Source: Abditibacterium sp.
GTDB lineage: Bacteria; Armatimonadota; Abditibacteriia; Abditibacteriales; Abditibacteriaceae
Assembly (NCBI GenBank): GCA_030448265.1
Contig: JAUJNG010000004.1
Coordinates: 145,061-209,060, forward strand
Direction: 5' to 3'
DNA: 64,000 nt
Translations under genes and position numbers: made by a program
Shown here: piece by piece, positions 40,543 through 48,627 of the stretch
Layout: each line of letters starts with the position of its first letter
Position numbering within the stretch: position 1 is the stretch's first letter
The notes under the pieces: generated by a model
The model's input: the letters and a program-made list of their open reading frames with translations, nothing else
Database searches by the model: none
Told to the model about the DNA's origin: nothing

Positions 40543-41940
40543 TCAATTCAATTTTTGCGCCGCGATAGCCAGCGATTGTTCCCACGGCGGCAGCGCGAGG
40601 TTCAATCGAGTTTGAATTGCCACCTCGCGTCTTTCCACGACTTGGCCAAGACGCGGATCGAAAAACGTCACGCGCCAGTTTCCGGCTTCCAGACCGCGCA
40701 CCGTCATTTCCACGTCTTCAAGAGGCGCGAGCGGCGGCAAGGGGCCGCGATGGCCGCGCGGGGCGCGTCGCAGCAGAAAAACCAGCAGTTGGCGACCGTC
40801 GCCGACCGCGAAACGGTGAAATTGGCGCCCCTGCGGGCCGGAAACCGCGAGGTTGCCGCGCCAGTCGCGCGGCGCGAAGCTGAGCCAACCGATTTCGCCG
40901 CAAAAGCGCGCCAGCGACGCAAATTCGGCTTGGGTGGCCTCGGTCAAAACGTGCGGATGGCGCGCGGGCCAGCGCATTCCGCTTCCGGCGCCGCCGCTCG
41001 CCAGATGCGCCCACATCAAATGGCGCTCGTATTCGGCGTCGAATGCTTCGTCGTGCCAGCGTTTGTGGTCGTTGAAAAGATGAATCGGGCCGTGTTCCGA
41101 ATCGGTGAAAGGCCGTCCAGGGGGCGTGTTTTGGAGGCCGTAGCGCGTCCATTTCGCCATCGCAACCGCGCCGCCGATGGTTTCGCGCGGCAGGTCAATG
41201 GCACCGCCATAGTAGATGTGCGTGGTGCAGAAATCGAGGCTGGGATGGCGAAAAATCAAGGCTTCATAGCCGTTTTCCGGTTTGGGGCCGAACATCGAAA
41301 CGGTTTGCAGTCGCGTCCAATTTTGAACGCGAAGTTCCGCCGCGCGAATCGCCGCCGACTGGCGCGCCAGCACTTCGCCCTGCTCCGAGGGCGAGCCGCC
41401 CCAGTAGGGATGAATTTCGTTGAATAAATCCCACGCCGCCAAAACCGCGCGATGGGCGTAGCGTTCAGTCACGAACTCAAAGCGCCGAATTGTCGCTTCA
41501 ATGGTCGCTTCATCGCTGAAAAATGCGGCGGGCGAGGCGGCGGGGCCGCCGTTTTGAGCGTTGTAGGGATGCCTGTGCCAGCGCCGCGACATCCAGAAAT
41601 TGTCCCACGGCGCCAGCAAAACGCGCAGACCCACCCTCTCGCACAAATCGAACAAATCATCCCACAAACGCACCATCGCGGGCACGAAACGCCCGATGGG
41701 CTTTTCGAAATAGCGCGCTTCGCCGTGCGCGTATTCGAGCATGAGGCGCACCATCGTGACGCCCTTTTCGGCGAACGAGCGCAGATAGGCTTCGACGGCG
41801 GCCACATCGCGGCGCCGGTAGAGCGGCGCGATGCCAGGCCAGGTGAGGGCGTCGTTGGCGCCGATGAAGAGGAACGGTTCGCCTTCGCAGGTTTGGAAAT
41901 AGCGTCCGCCTGGCGCGACTCGAAGAGGTGATAGTGTCAC
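40543..41940 (-). CDS. GH5-like (cellulase-fold) glycoside hydrolase
   Basis: A 465-residue TIM-barrel protein. The start RYFQTCEGEPFLFIGANDA matches the substrate-binding opening of GH5/mannanase-like families; the acid/base Glu is in AWDLFNEIHPYW (about residue 171), and the nucleophile Glu in FTDSEHGPIHLF (about 281). The last ~120 residues form a beta-rich domain. No signal peptide, so it acts in the cytosol or is exported by another route; a non-catalytic role is possible. Its place at the end of a glycosyltransferase cluster suggests trimming or control of the same glycan. Confidence 0.8.
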   Translation of the reverse strand: MTLSPLRVAPGGRYFQTCEGEPFLFIGANDALTWPGIAPLYRRRDVAAVEAYLRSFAEKGVTMVRLMLEYAHGEARYFEKPIGRFVPAMVRLWDDLFDLCERVGLRVLLAPWDNFWMSRRWHRHPYNAQNGGPAASPAAFFSDEATIEATIRRFEFVTERYAHRAVLAAWDLFNEIHPYWGGSPSEQGEVLARQSAAIRAAELRVQNWTRLQTVSMFGPKPENGYEALIFRHPSLDFCTTHIYYGGAIDLPRETIGGAVAMAKWTRYGLQNTPPGRPFTDSEHGPIHLFNDHKRWHDEAFDAEYERHLMWAHLASGGAGSGMRWPARHPHVLTEATQAEFASLARFCGEIGWLSFAPRDWRGNLAVSGPQGRQFHRFAVGDGRQLLVFLLRRAPRGHRGPLPPLAPLEDVEMTVRGLEAGNWRVTFFDPRLGQVVERREVAIQTRLNLALPPWEQSLAIAAQKLN

Positions 41941-41984
41941 GAGAAATGGCTCTTTTTCACTTTAGAGGGACATGGACTGCCACA

Positions 41985-42152
41985 CAATGCGCGACTTGCA
42001 TGTTGGCCCCCTCCCTAACCCTCCCCCGCAAGCGGGAGAGGGAACCGGTCACACGGTTCTGGTCAAAGTTGCAGGAAACGCCGTATGAAGTGGTTCCCTC
42101 TCCCGCTTGCGGGGGAGGGTTAGGGAGGGGCCAACATGCAAGTCGCGCATTG
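41985..42152. repeat. 61-62-nt near-perfect inverted repeat
   Basis: Arms 41985-42046 and 42092-42152 pair over their full length with a single-base indel. The core TAACCCTCCCCCGCAAGCGG is itself partly self-complementary (CCCGCAAGCGGG). It occupies the gap between the GH5-like gene and the upstream glycosyltransferase. Confidence 0.95.
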
Positions 42153-42169
42153 CATAGCAAGCCATGTCC

Positions 42170-43213
42170 TTACGAAAGATAACTTTCCAACTCCGCCGCG
42201 CGCTGCGCTGCGGTATGAAAATCAAGAACTTTAACGCGCGCCGCCTCCGCAATCTGGGCGCGTTCTGCTTCTGTCGTATCCAGCAAAATGGCGCGCGCCT
42301 CCTCACCAGAACGCGCCACGCGAATTTCGCGGTCGAGGGCGAAAAAGTCGTCCAGCCCAGGCCAGAAATCGCTGAGGATCGGCGCGGCGCAGGCGGCGGC
42401 CTCGAAAAGCCGCACCGAGGGCGACCAGCCCGCCGCGATCATATCGACGCGCGTCACGTTGAGCGTCCAGCGCGAGGCGTTGTAAAACCCGCGATGCTGC
42501 GCGGGCGGCAGATGTGCGATGCGCTCCACGTTGCGCGGCCACGCGATGCCGTCGGGATACTGCGGCCCCGCGACGCAAAACCGGCGCTCCGGCAGCGCGC
42601 GCGCAACTTCGAGCAGGAGCGCCTCAAGCGTGGGCTGGCGGTCGTCGGAATAGGTGCCCAGATAGCTCAAATCCCACTTTTTCTCGCCCGCTTCGGGAAA
42701 ATATTGCGCCGCGTCAACGCTGCAATAAAGCGCGCGCGCGCGCGGCGAACCCATTTTCTCCAATTTTTCGAGCGTCGGCCCGCCGCAAAACGAAAGATAG
42801 AGGTCGTAGCGCGCGATGAGATCGGGTGAAAGATATTCGAAATCGCCGCGCGCGAGTTTGGCGAGCGTCACGGGCGTGTCGATGTCGTAAAACGCGGTGC
42901 GCGGCGCGGTTTGGGTTGTCCACCCCCCCACTTCGACGCCCTGCGGCACATAGGAACCGACAATGGCCCAATCGCACTCGCGCACTTCGGCCTCGAAGCG
43001 GTGTTGCAAGTCGGGGAAGTTGGCGTAAAGCTCGACGCGGCAGAAATCGGGATGGGGCAAATCGCGGTTGTCTCGATACCAGGGCACGTCGCGTTCGAGA
43101 AACAGCACATCATGGCCGCGCGCCGCGAACTCGCGGAGCAGCGCGCGATAAGTCGTGGCGTGGCCGTTGCCCCAACTTGACGTGATGGAAAGCCCCAGGA
43201 CGACGAGTTTCAC
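42170..43213 (-). CDS. CgeB-like glycosyltransferase 2
   Basis: A 347-residue GT-B-fold protein of the CgeB / glycosyl transferase group 1 type. N-terminal LSITSSWGNGHATTYRALLR and the RGHDVLFLERDVPWYRDNRD segment are family-typical. The nucleotide-binding C-half has SPSVRLFEAAACAAPILSDFWPGLDDFF, in which the Glu is the conserved donor-binding residue. Its start overlaps the stop of the preceding gene (ATGA). Donor and acceptor sugars are unknown. Confidence 0.83.
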   Translation of the reverse strand: MKLVVLGLSITSSWGNGHATTYRALLREFAARGHDVLFLERDVPWYRDNRDLPHPDFCRVELYANFPDLQHRFEAEVRECDWAIVGSYVPQGVEVGGWTTQTAPRTAFYDIDTPVTLAKLARGDFEYLSPDLIARYDLYLSFCGGPTLEKLEKMGSPRARALYCSVDAAQYFPEAGEKKWDLSYLGTYSDDRQPTLEALLLEVARALPERRFCVAGPQYPDGIAWPRNVERIAHLPPAQHRGFYNASRWTLNVTRVDMIAAGWSPSVRLFEAAACAAPILSDFWPGLDDFFALDREIRVARSGEEARAILLDTTEAERAQIAEAARVKVLDFHTAAQRAAELESYLS

Positions 43214-44274
43214 GAGGCAACTCCCAGCGCCCGTTCGACTTCGAGCGCGCGATGCGTGTAAAGATGCTCGGCATGAGCGCGCCGCAGCGCGTTGTCGCCG
43301 ATGGAGCGCGCTTTTTCGGGCGTCAAATCTCCCAGAATCGCGGCGACTTCATCCCCATCGCGCGCCACCAGGATTTCGCGCTGCGGCTCGAAAAAGCACT
43401 CGATGCCCTCCCAGAAATCCGAAATCAGGCACGCCGCGCCGCCCGCCGCTTCGAAAACGCGCGTCGCGGGCGAAAAGCCGAAGCGCGCCATCGAATCGCG
43501 CGCGATGTTGAGAACCGCGAGCGGCGTGGCGTTGAAAGCGTTGTGGTCGCGCGTGTAAACGTGGCCGGCATAACGCACGTTCGGCGGCAAATTTTTGTCG
43601 CCCCAACCCGAACCGCCCAGCACGAAGGTCTTCTCGCTCAATTTGGCCGCGACATCGAGAAAAAACTCCTCGACGCGCGCTTCGCGGTCGGGCAGACGGT
43701 TGCCCAGAAAGCCCAGATCGGCCTCGAAACGCGCGTCGCGCGCGCCAGGAAAGTGCGTTTCGGCATCGAGCGCGTTGTAAATCGGCACGCAGCGCCGCGC
43801 GCCCAAGGTTTCGTAGGCCTCGATCACCGGCTGCCCGCCGCCGTAGGTGAAGATGGCGTCGTATTGCGGAATGAGCGGGCGAAACGGGTCGGGGCCGTTG
43901 GCGACGCGCTCCAGAGTCGCGGGCGCGTCCACGTCCCAGAAAACGACGTGGTTGCGCGAGTTTTTGAGCATCAGCACGCCATCTTCAAGAAATTCATCAA
44001 AAACGCCCACGCCCGACGCTTTGACGATCAAATCGGCGCCTATTGCGGCTTCGAGCACGCGCAGAGCCGCAATTTTGTCGTTTTTGTAGACCACGACGCG
44101 CGCGTAAGCCGGATCTTCAATGTCGCGGTGCTGCTGGCGCTCGTAGGCGTCGGGTTCGTAGAAGGTGATGGAGTGCCCGCGCGCGTGCAGGGCTTTGAGC
44201 AGGCCACGATAATAGGTCGCCGCGCCGTTCCAGTAGGCCGAAACCAGGCTCGACCCGAAAAATGCGATGTTCAT
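43210..44274 (-). CDS. CgeB-like glycosyltransferase 1
   Basis: A 354-residue CgeB-like protein. The start NIAFFGSSLVSAYWNGAATY with RGHSITFYEPDAYERQQHRD is a strong family pattern; the C-half has SPATRVFEAAGGAACLISDF. It is a diverged relative of the next gene and couples to it by ATGA overlap, suggesting consecutive sugar additions. ATG 44274 is chosen; the longer frame to 44304 translates part of a repeat. No Shine-Dalgarno sequence is visible because the repeat at 44283 abuts the start. Confidence 0.83.
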   Translation of the reverse strand: MNIAFFGSSLVSAYWNGAATYYRGLLKALHARGHSITFYEPDAYERQQHRDIEDPAYARVVVYKNDKIAALRVLEAAIGADLIVKASGVGVFDEFLEDGVLMLKNSRNHVVFWDVDAPATLERVANGPDPFRPLIPQYDAIFTYGGGQPVIEAYETLGARRCVPIYNALDAETHFPGARDARFEADLGFLGNRLPDREARVEEFFLDVAAKLSEKTFVLGGSGWGDKNLPPNVRYAGHVYTRDHNAFNATPLAVLNIARDSMARFGFSPATRVFEAAGGAACLISDFWEGIECFFEPQREILVARDGDEVAAILGDLTPEKARSIGDNALRRAHAEHLYTHRALEVERALGVAS

Positions 44275-44282
44275 GAGGTTTG

Positions 44283-44359
44283 AACCACAGAGACACGGAG
44301 ACACAGAGATTTTTGAGGTTCAACCCTCTTTCTCTCTGTGTCTCCGTGTCTCTGTGGTT
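44283..44359. repeat. Perfect 27-bp inverted repeat of CACAGAGACAC units
   Basis: Arms 44283-44309 and 44333-44359 are exact reverse complements, 23-nt loop. Same family as 18142. The right arm covers two bases of the TAA stop (44358-44360) of the upstream glycosyltransferase. Confidence 0.95.
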
Positions 44360-45491
44360 AGTTCAATTCTTCGACAACTCCCAACAATTCGTCCACGCGG
44401 TGCGCGCAGGTGTGGCGCGCGCGAATGGTTTCGAGGCCATGCGTTATCAAACTCTGGCGCAGTTCGGGTTCGCCCAGGACGGCGCGCAGGTGGGTTTTCA
44501 TTTCCCCGCCGTCGCGCGCCACCAGAAAATCCTCGCCAGGCCGAAAGAGGTTTTCGTCGTCGTTCCAGGGCGCGCTGACGAGCGGAATGCCGCAGGCGAG
44601 AGCTTCAAAAGGCCGGATGGTGGGAATGCCTGGCAATTTCTCGACGTAGGGACGGCGCGGCACATGAACCGTGACGGCGTGACGCGCGAAGATTTCGGGG
44701 GCGCGAAAATTGGGCAAATAGCCGCCGTATTCGATGCCCGCGTCGCACAGCGCGCGTTTGGCGGCTTCGGGATAGCGCACGCCGAAAATCTCCGCTTTCA
44801 ACCCCAACTCCGCAACGGGTCGAATCAAAAACTCTTCCAGTTCGCGGGTGCGCTCATCGTCGCCCCAGTTGCCGATCCACACCAGCGAGGGAGGAGGGAG
44901 GAGAGAGGAGGGAGGAAGGTCGGATTGCGAAGACGACGAAATTTTTTCGCCCTCAACCTCCCTCCTGAATACCCGCGTGTCGGCGGCTTCGTGCCACGTC
45001 CAGGCGCGCTTCGCCCAGCCGTTTTGCAGGTATAAATCGCGGATCACGTTGCCGAACGCCAGCACGCCGTCGTATTGGCTCAGGTCGTAGGCCGCCATTT
45101 CGTGGGGCGCCGAGGCCGCGCGATGATGGGTGTCGTGAAACAGCAGTTTCCAGCGCGCGCCGCGCCGTTTCTGGCCGATTTGCGCGACCAAAACCGGATC
45201 GTTCCATTCGTGGACGATGACTAAATCGGCGTCCTGAAGCGCCGACGCGGCATCGGAGTTCTGCGGATCGTAAAGCGTGGCTTGCAAATGTGGATAAACG
45301 CTGCGGTAGGCTTGGAGGGCGTCTTCTCCGGCGTCGGCGACGAGGTTTTGCGCGCTCCAGTTGGTTTGCGGCTCGAAGGCGCGCACGCTGTGGCCGCGCG
45401 CTTGAAGTTCGCTCAGGACGCCGCGCACGAAATGGGCGTTGCCGTGATTCCAGTCGGAGCGCAGCGAGTGCGTGAAATAAACGATGTTCAT
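44358..45491 (-). CDS. GT-B glycosyltransferase with repeat-derived insert
   Basis: A 377-residue glycosyltransferase. The N-half starts NIVYFTHSLRSDWNHGNAHF; the donor-binding C-half has LPGIPTIRPFEALACGIPLVSAPW. Near residue 180 (DNA 44886-44966) there is a low-complexity Ser/Leu/Pro segment (EKISSSSQSDLPPSSLLPPP) encoded by GGAGGGAGG-type repeat DNA that sits between a domain end (ADTRVFRR) and a strand (LVWIGNWGDDE). It therefore looks like an in-frame repeat insertion in an interdomain linker. Start overlaps the previous stop (ATGA). Confidence 0.8.
   Translation of the reverse strand: MNIVYFTHSLRSDWNHGNAHFVRGVLSELQARGHSVRAFEPQTNWSAQNLVADAGEDALQAYRSVYPHLQATLYDPQNSDAASALQDADLVIVHEWNDPVLVAQIGQKRRGARWKLLFHDTHHRAASAPHEMAAYDLSQYDGVLAFGNVIRDLYLQNGWAKRAWTWHEAADTRVFRREVEGEKISSSSQSDLPPSSLLPPPSLVWIGNWGDDERTRELEEFLIRPVAELGLKAEIFGVRYPEAAKRALCDAGIEYGGYLPNFRAPEIFARHAVTVHVPRRPYVEKLPGIPTIRPFEALACGIPLVSAPWNDDENLFRPGEDFLVARDGGEMKTHLRAVLGEPELRQSLITHGLETIRARHTCAHRVDELLGVVEELN
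44886..44966. repeat. In-frame GGAGGGAGG-type repeat within a glycosyltransferase
   Basis: AGGAGGGAGG at 44892 and 44906 can pair with CCTCCCTCCT at 44957-44966. The segment has strong purine/pyrimidine strand bias, unlike the surrounding gene, and encodes a Ser/Pro/Leu linker. Confidence 0.6.
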
Positions 45492-46534
45492 AGTTGGTCG
45501 TAGAGCGTCGCGTAAGCCCCCGCGCAGCGTTCGAGAGAGTAGCAGCGCGCCCGCTCGCGCGCTTTTTTGGCCCAATCGAGACGCGCGCTTTCGTGGTCAA
45601 TGAGGTTTTGCAGCGCGAGTTGCCAGCTTTGCGGGTCATCCGGCGCGGCGAAAACGGCGGCGCCGTCCCACAGTTCGCGCAGCGTGGGGATGTCGCTCAA
45701 AATGAGGGCGCAACTCGCCCCCGCCGCTTCCAAAACCGCCAGACCGAACGGCTCGTAGCGCGCCGGATGCGCCCAGATCGATGCCCGCGCCATCAGGCGG
45801 CGCATCGAGGCCGGTTCCAGAGCGCCCAGCAGTTCCAAATGCTGCGCCCGAAAGCCTTCCCCGCCCCATTCGGTCTGGCCCGCGACGCGAAGCGGCCAAC
45901 AAAGCTGCGGCGCGACGGCATCGAGTAGCGCAATGTTTTTCGCCTCATCCCACAAACGTCCGGCGGCCAGAACAAACGGCTCTTTCGCGGCGCCTTCGGG
46001 CGAAAGGGCGGCGCCGTTGGGAATCACCTGCGCGGCGCCGAAAGCGCCGTAAATGTGGCGCAGTTCATGGAGCAGCGCCTGAGTTGGCGAAACCACCCTA
46101 TTGGCGGCTTCAAGTCCGGCGGCGACGGCGGCGCGGTATTGATTCCATTCGGGCGGCGCCTCTTCGCCTTTGACGGCGCGCCACCAGCTCAAAACGCACG
46201 AATGCGCGACCACAATTTTGGGCGCCCGAAACGGCAATGCTCCGTGTGCGAAACCATTCAAATGCACCACATCGGGCCGCAAATCGGCTTCGAGCAGCAA
46301 AAGCCACTCGCCCGCGCGCGCCACGTCGTCCCAGGGAGAGCCCATCCATTCCAGCTTCCACTCGCTTTCCCAGAGCCGCGCGTTGGGCAATTGCGCGACC
46401 GCTTCGCGCTGGGGCGGCGAGGGCCGCGCGCCCATCGTCGCCAGCGAAAACTGGTGTTGCGGCAGGGCGCGAATGAGGTCGAGGACGTAAGTCCACACGC
46501 CGCCGATGGCGTCGGCGGTCATCAAAATGTGCAT
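45488..46534 (-). CDS. Family-4-type glycosyltransferase
   Basis: A 348-residue GT4-like enzyme with GT-B fold. MTADAIGGVWTYVLDLIRAL is the N-terminal Gly-rich loop. PDVVHLNGFAHGALPF lines the acceptor side. VLAAGRLWDEAKNIALLDAV starts the donor domain and RYEPFGLAVLEAAGA is the E-x7-E motif with both glutamates. Retaining transfer of a sugar from a nucleotide donor is expected. Overlaps the next gene by ATGA. Confidence 0.88.
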   Translation of the reverse strand: MHILMTADAIGGVWTYVLDLIRALPQHQFSLATMGARPSPPQREAVAQLPNARLWESEWKLEWMGSPWDDVARAGEWLLLLEADLRPDVVHLNGFAHGALPFRAPKIVVAHSCVLSWWRAVKGEEAPPEWNQYRAAVAAGLEAANRVVSPTQALLHELRHIYGAFGAAQVIPNGAALSPEGAAKEPFVLAAGRLWDEAKNIALLDAVAPQLCWPLRVAGQTEWGGEGFRAQHLELLGALEPASMRRLMARASIWAHPARYEPFGLAVLEAAGASCALILSDIPTLRELWDGAAVFAAPDDPQSWQLALQNLIDHESARLDWAKKARERARCYSLERCAGAYATLYDQL

Positions 46535-46568
46535 GGGGAAGTAGCAGCGAATTCATTCGCTGCCTATT

Positions 46569-47534
46569 CTAAAATCGAATCAACGCCTTCATAAACCCAT
46601 CGGGCCGCGTGCGCGTGAGTTCGAGCGCCTCGTGCAACCCGTCGAGCGCGAATTCGTGGCTGTAGAGCGCCTGCGGCGTCATTTTTCCCGCCGCGACCTG
46701 CTCCGCCGCCGCCGCGATGCCGCCGGTATAAACCTTTTGCTCGCGCTCGTGGGCGTTGATGACATCCAGACCGCGCCAGTTCCACAACTGCATATTGACC
46801 TGGCGCGGGCCGTCCTGATGGTAGCCTGCGACCACCAAACGCCCGCGCTCGCGGCACAGTTCGGCGCTCAAATCGAGCGGCCACTGCTTGCCGACGGCTT
46901 CTATCACCACATCGCAAAAACGCTCGCCGGTGAGCCGTTTCACCTCTTCCAGAATGCGCCAGTGGTCGTCCATCACGATGATCTCGTCGGCGCCGAACTG
47001 CCGCGCGAAATCGAGCGAAAAAGGGCGCCGCGAAATCGCGTAAACCGTCGCGCCCGCGTTTTTGGCGAGCTGGGTCAAAAGCGCGCCCAGAAAACCGATG
47101 CCCACAATCGCGACGGTATCGCCCGCTTTGATTTCGCTGCGCCGGAAGATGTTCCAGGCGCAACCGAGCGGTTCGCCAGGAAACGGCTGGCCGTCCAGGG
47201 CGGCGGGAAGGGACACGACGGCGCTCGCCTCGGCTTTGTCGAACTGCGCGTAGGCGTGATTGGAAAGCAGCGCCACGCGCTGTCCGATTTCAAAACCGTT
47301 GGCACCGGCGCCGATTTCGTGAACCGTGCCCCAGGCTTCGTGGCCCAAACGCCCCACTTCCATCGGATAGGAAAACCATTCGCGGCCTTCCCAGGGCGGC
47401 ACATTCGACGCGCACACGCCGCAGCCCTCGATTTTCACCACGACTTCGCCCGCTTCCGCGCGTGGAAGGGGCGCTTGCTGAATTTCGAGTTGTTGCGGCG
47501 CGGTGATGACGGCGGCTTGCATTGAATCGCTCAT
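46569..47534 (-). CDS. Zinc-binding alcohol-dehydrogenase-family protein
   Basis: A 321-residue MDR-superfamily dehydrogenase. Catalytic zinc ligands are suggested by GCGVCASN and RLGHEAWG. The Rossmann domain has VAIVGIGFLGALLTQLAKNA. The lobe with four structural-zinc cysteines is missing, so this is the short MDR form. Substrate unknown; in this cluster it probably oxidises or reduces a sugar nucleotide or polyol. Start couples to the previous stop by ATGA; the longer frame to 47702 is antisense/overlapping and not used. Confidence 0.85.
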   Translation of the reverse strand: MSDSMQAAVITAPQQLEIQQAPLPRAEAGEVVVKIEGCGVCASNVPPWEGREWFSYPMEVGRLGHEAWGTVHEIGAGANGFEIGQRVALLSNHAYAQFDKAEASAVVSLPAALDGQPFPGEPLGCAWNIFRRSEIKAGDTVAIVGIGFLGALLTQLAKNAGATVYAISRRPFSLDFARQFGADEIIVMDDHWRILEEVKRLTGERFCDVVIEAVGKQWPLDLSAELCRERGRLVVAGYHQDGPRQVNMQLWNWRGLDVINAHEREQKVYTGGIAAAAEQVAAGKMTPQALYSHEFALDGLHEALELTRTRPDGFMKALIRF

Positions 47535-48592
47535 GCGGCCAGAGCCTCCAATTTGCGTGTCGCGCCATGCTGCGAGAGCCATTGGTAAAGCCGCGCGATG
47601 CCTTCGCGCGCGCTCACTTGCGGCTGCCAGCCGAGGGCGTTTTGAAAAGCGCGCGTGTCGGAAACGTAGAATTTCTGGTCGCCAGGACGCCAGTCGCCCC
47701 ACGCCAGACGTGGGCGCGCGCCATCGATTTCTTCGATCAAATCAATGACTTCGAGGAGCGAAACCGCATTTTGACTTCCGCCGCCGAGGTTGAAGGCGCG
47801 TCCGGCGATTTGGTCGATATGCTCCAGAGCGAGCGCGAACGCGTCCACTAAATCTTCCACCCACAGCACGTCGCGCACCTGCTTGCCGTCGCCGTAAAGT
47901 GTGATGGCTTCGCCGCGCAGCGCCTGAAGCAGAAAATGCGCGACCCAGCCCTGATCTTCGTTGCCCTGCTGGTGCGGGCCGTAAACGCAGCTCATCCGCA
48001 GCACCGCGAAAGGCAAAGCGAAGGTGCGCGCGTAATCGAGAACGTATTGGTCGGCGGCGCCTTTGGAACAGCCGTAGGGCGAATGAAAATCGAGCGGGCG
48101 CGCTTCGCCCACGCCATAGTGGGCCAGAGTCGCGTCGCAGGGCTGGTAGCGCGCGTTGACGGCGCGCATTTCGATGTCGTCGAGGCCGCCGTAAACCTTG
48201 TTGGTCGAAGTGAAAAGCAGGGGAATCGCGGCGCCGGAGCGGTCGCGGCGCGCGCGAATCGCTTCGAGAATGCCCAGCGTGCCGCGCGCGTTGACCTCGA
48301 AATCTTCCAGGGGCGTGACCATGCTGGTCGTGACCGCGACCTGCGCCGCCAAGTGCAAAACCGCTCCGGCGCGCGCGACGGCCTCGTTGACGGCGCCGAC
48401 GTCGCGGATGTCGCCGCACACAAGTTCGATGCGGTCGGCGTAATGTTCGCGCAGCCTGCCGAGATTATCGCGCACGCCGCGCCGCGACAAGTTATCGAAA
48501 AGCAGCACTTCACGGCCCGCTTCGAGGAAATGCTGCGCCGCGTTGGTGCCGATAAATCCCGCGCCCCCCGTGATCAGAATAGGTTGTTCCAT
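47531..48592 (-). CDS. NAD-dependent SDR epimerase (CDP-paratose 2-epimerase-like)
   Basis: A 353-residue extended SDR. NAD loop ITGGAGFIGTNAAQHFLEAG (residues 7-26); Ser in TSTNKVYGG; catalytic YGCSKGAAD (Tyr-x3-Lys). The segment LRMSCVYGPHQQGNEDQGW is characteristic of the CDP-tyvelose/paratose 2-epimerase branch. It supplies an epimerised nucleotide sugar to the glycosyltransferases downstream. Exact sugar is unproven. Confidence 0.88.
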   Translation of the reverse strand: MEQPILITGGAGFIGTNAAQHFLEAGREVLLFDNLSRRGVRDNLGRLREHYADRIELVCGDIRDVGAVNEAVARAGAVLHLAAQVAVTTSMVTPLEDFEVNARGTLGILEAIRARRDRSGAAIPLLFTSTNKVYGGLDDIEMRAVNARYQPCDATLAHYGVGEARPLDFHSPYGCSKGAADQYVLDYARTFALPFAVLRMSCVYGPHQQGNEDQGWVAHFLLQALRGEAITLYGDGKQVRDVLWVEDLVDAFALALEHIDQIAGRAFNLGGGSQNAVSLLEVIDLIEEIDGARPRLAWGDWRPGDQKFYVSDTRAFQNALGWQPQVSAREGIARLYQWLSQHGATRKLEALAA

Positions 48593-48627
48593 AAGGTGTT
48601 GTCCGTATCTTACGAGTTTCGGGGCAA

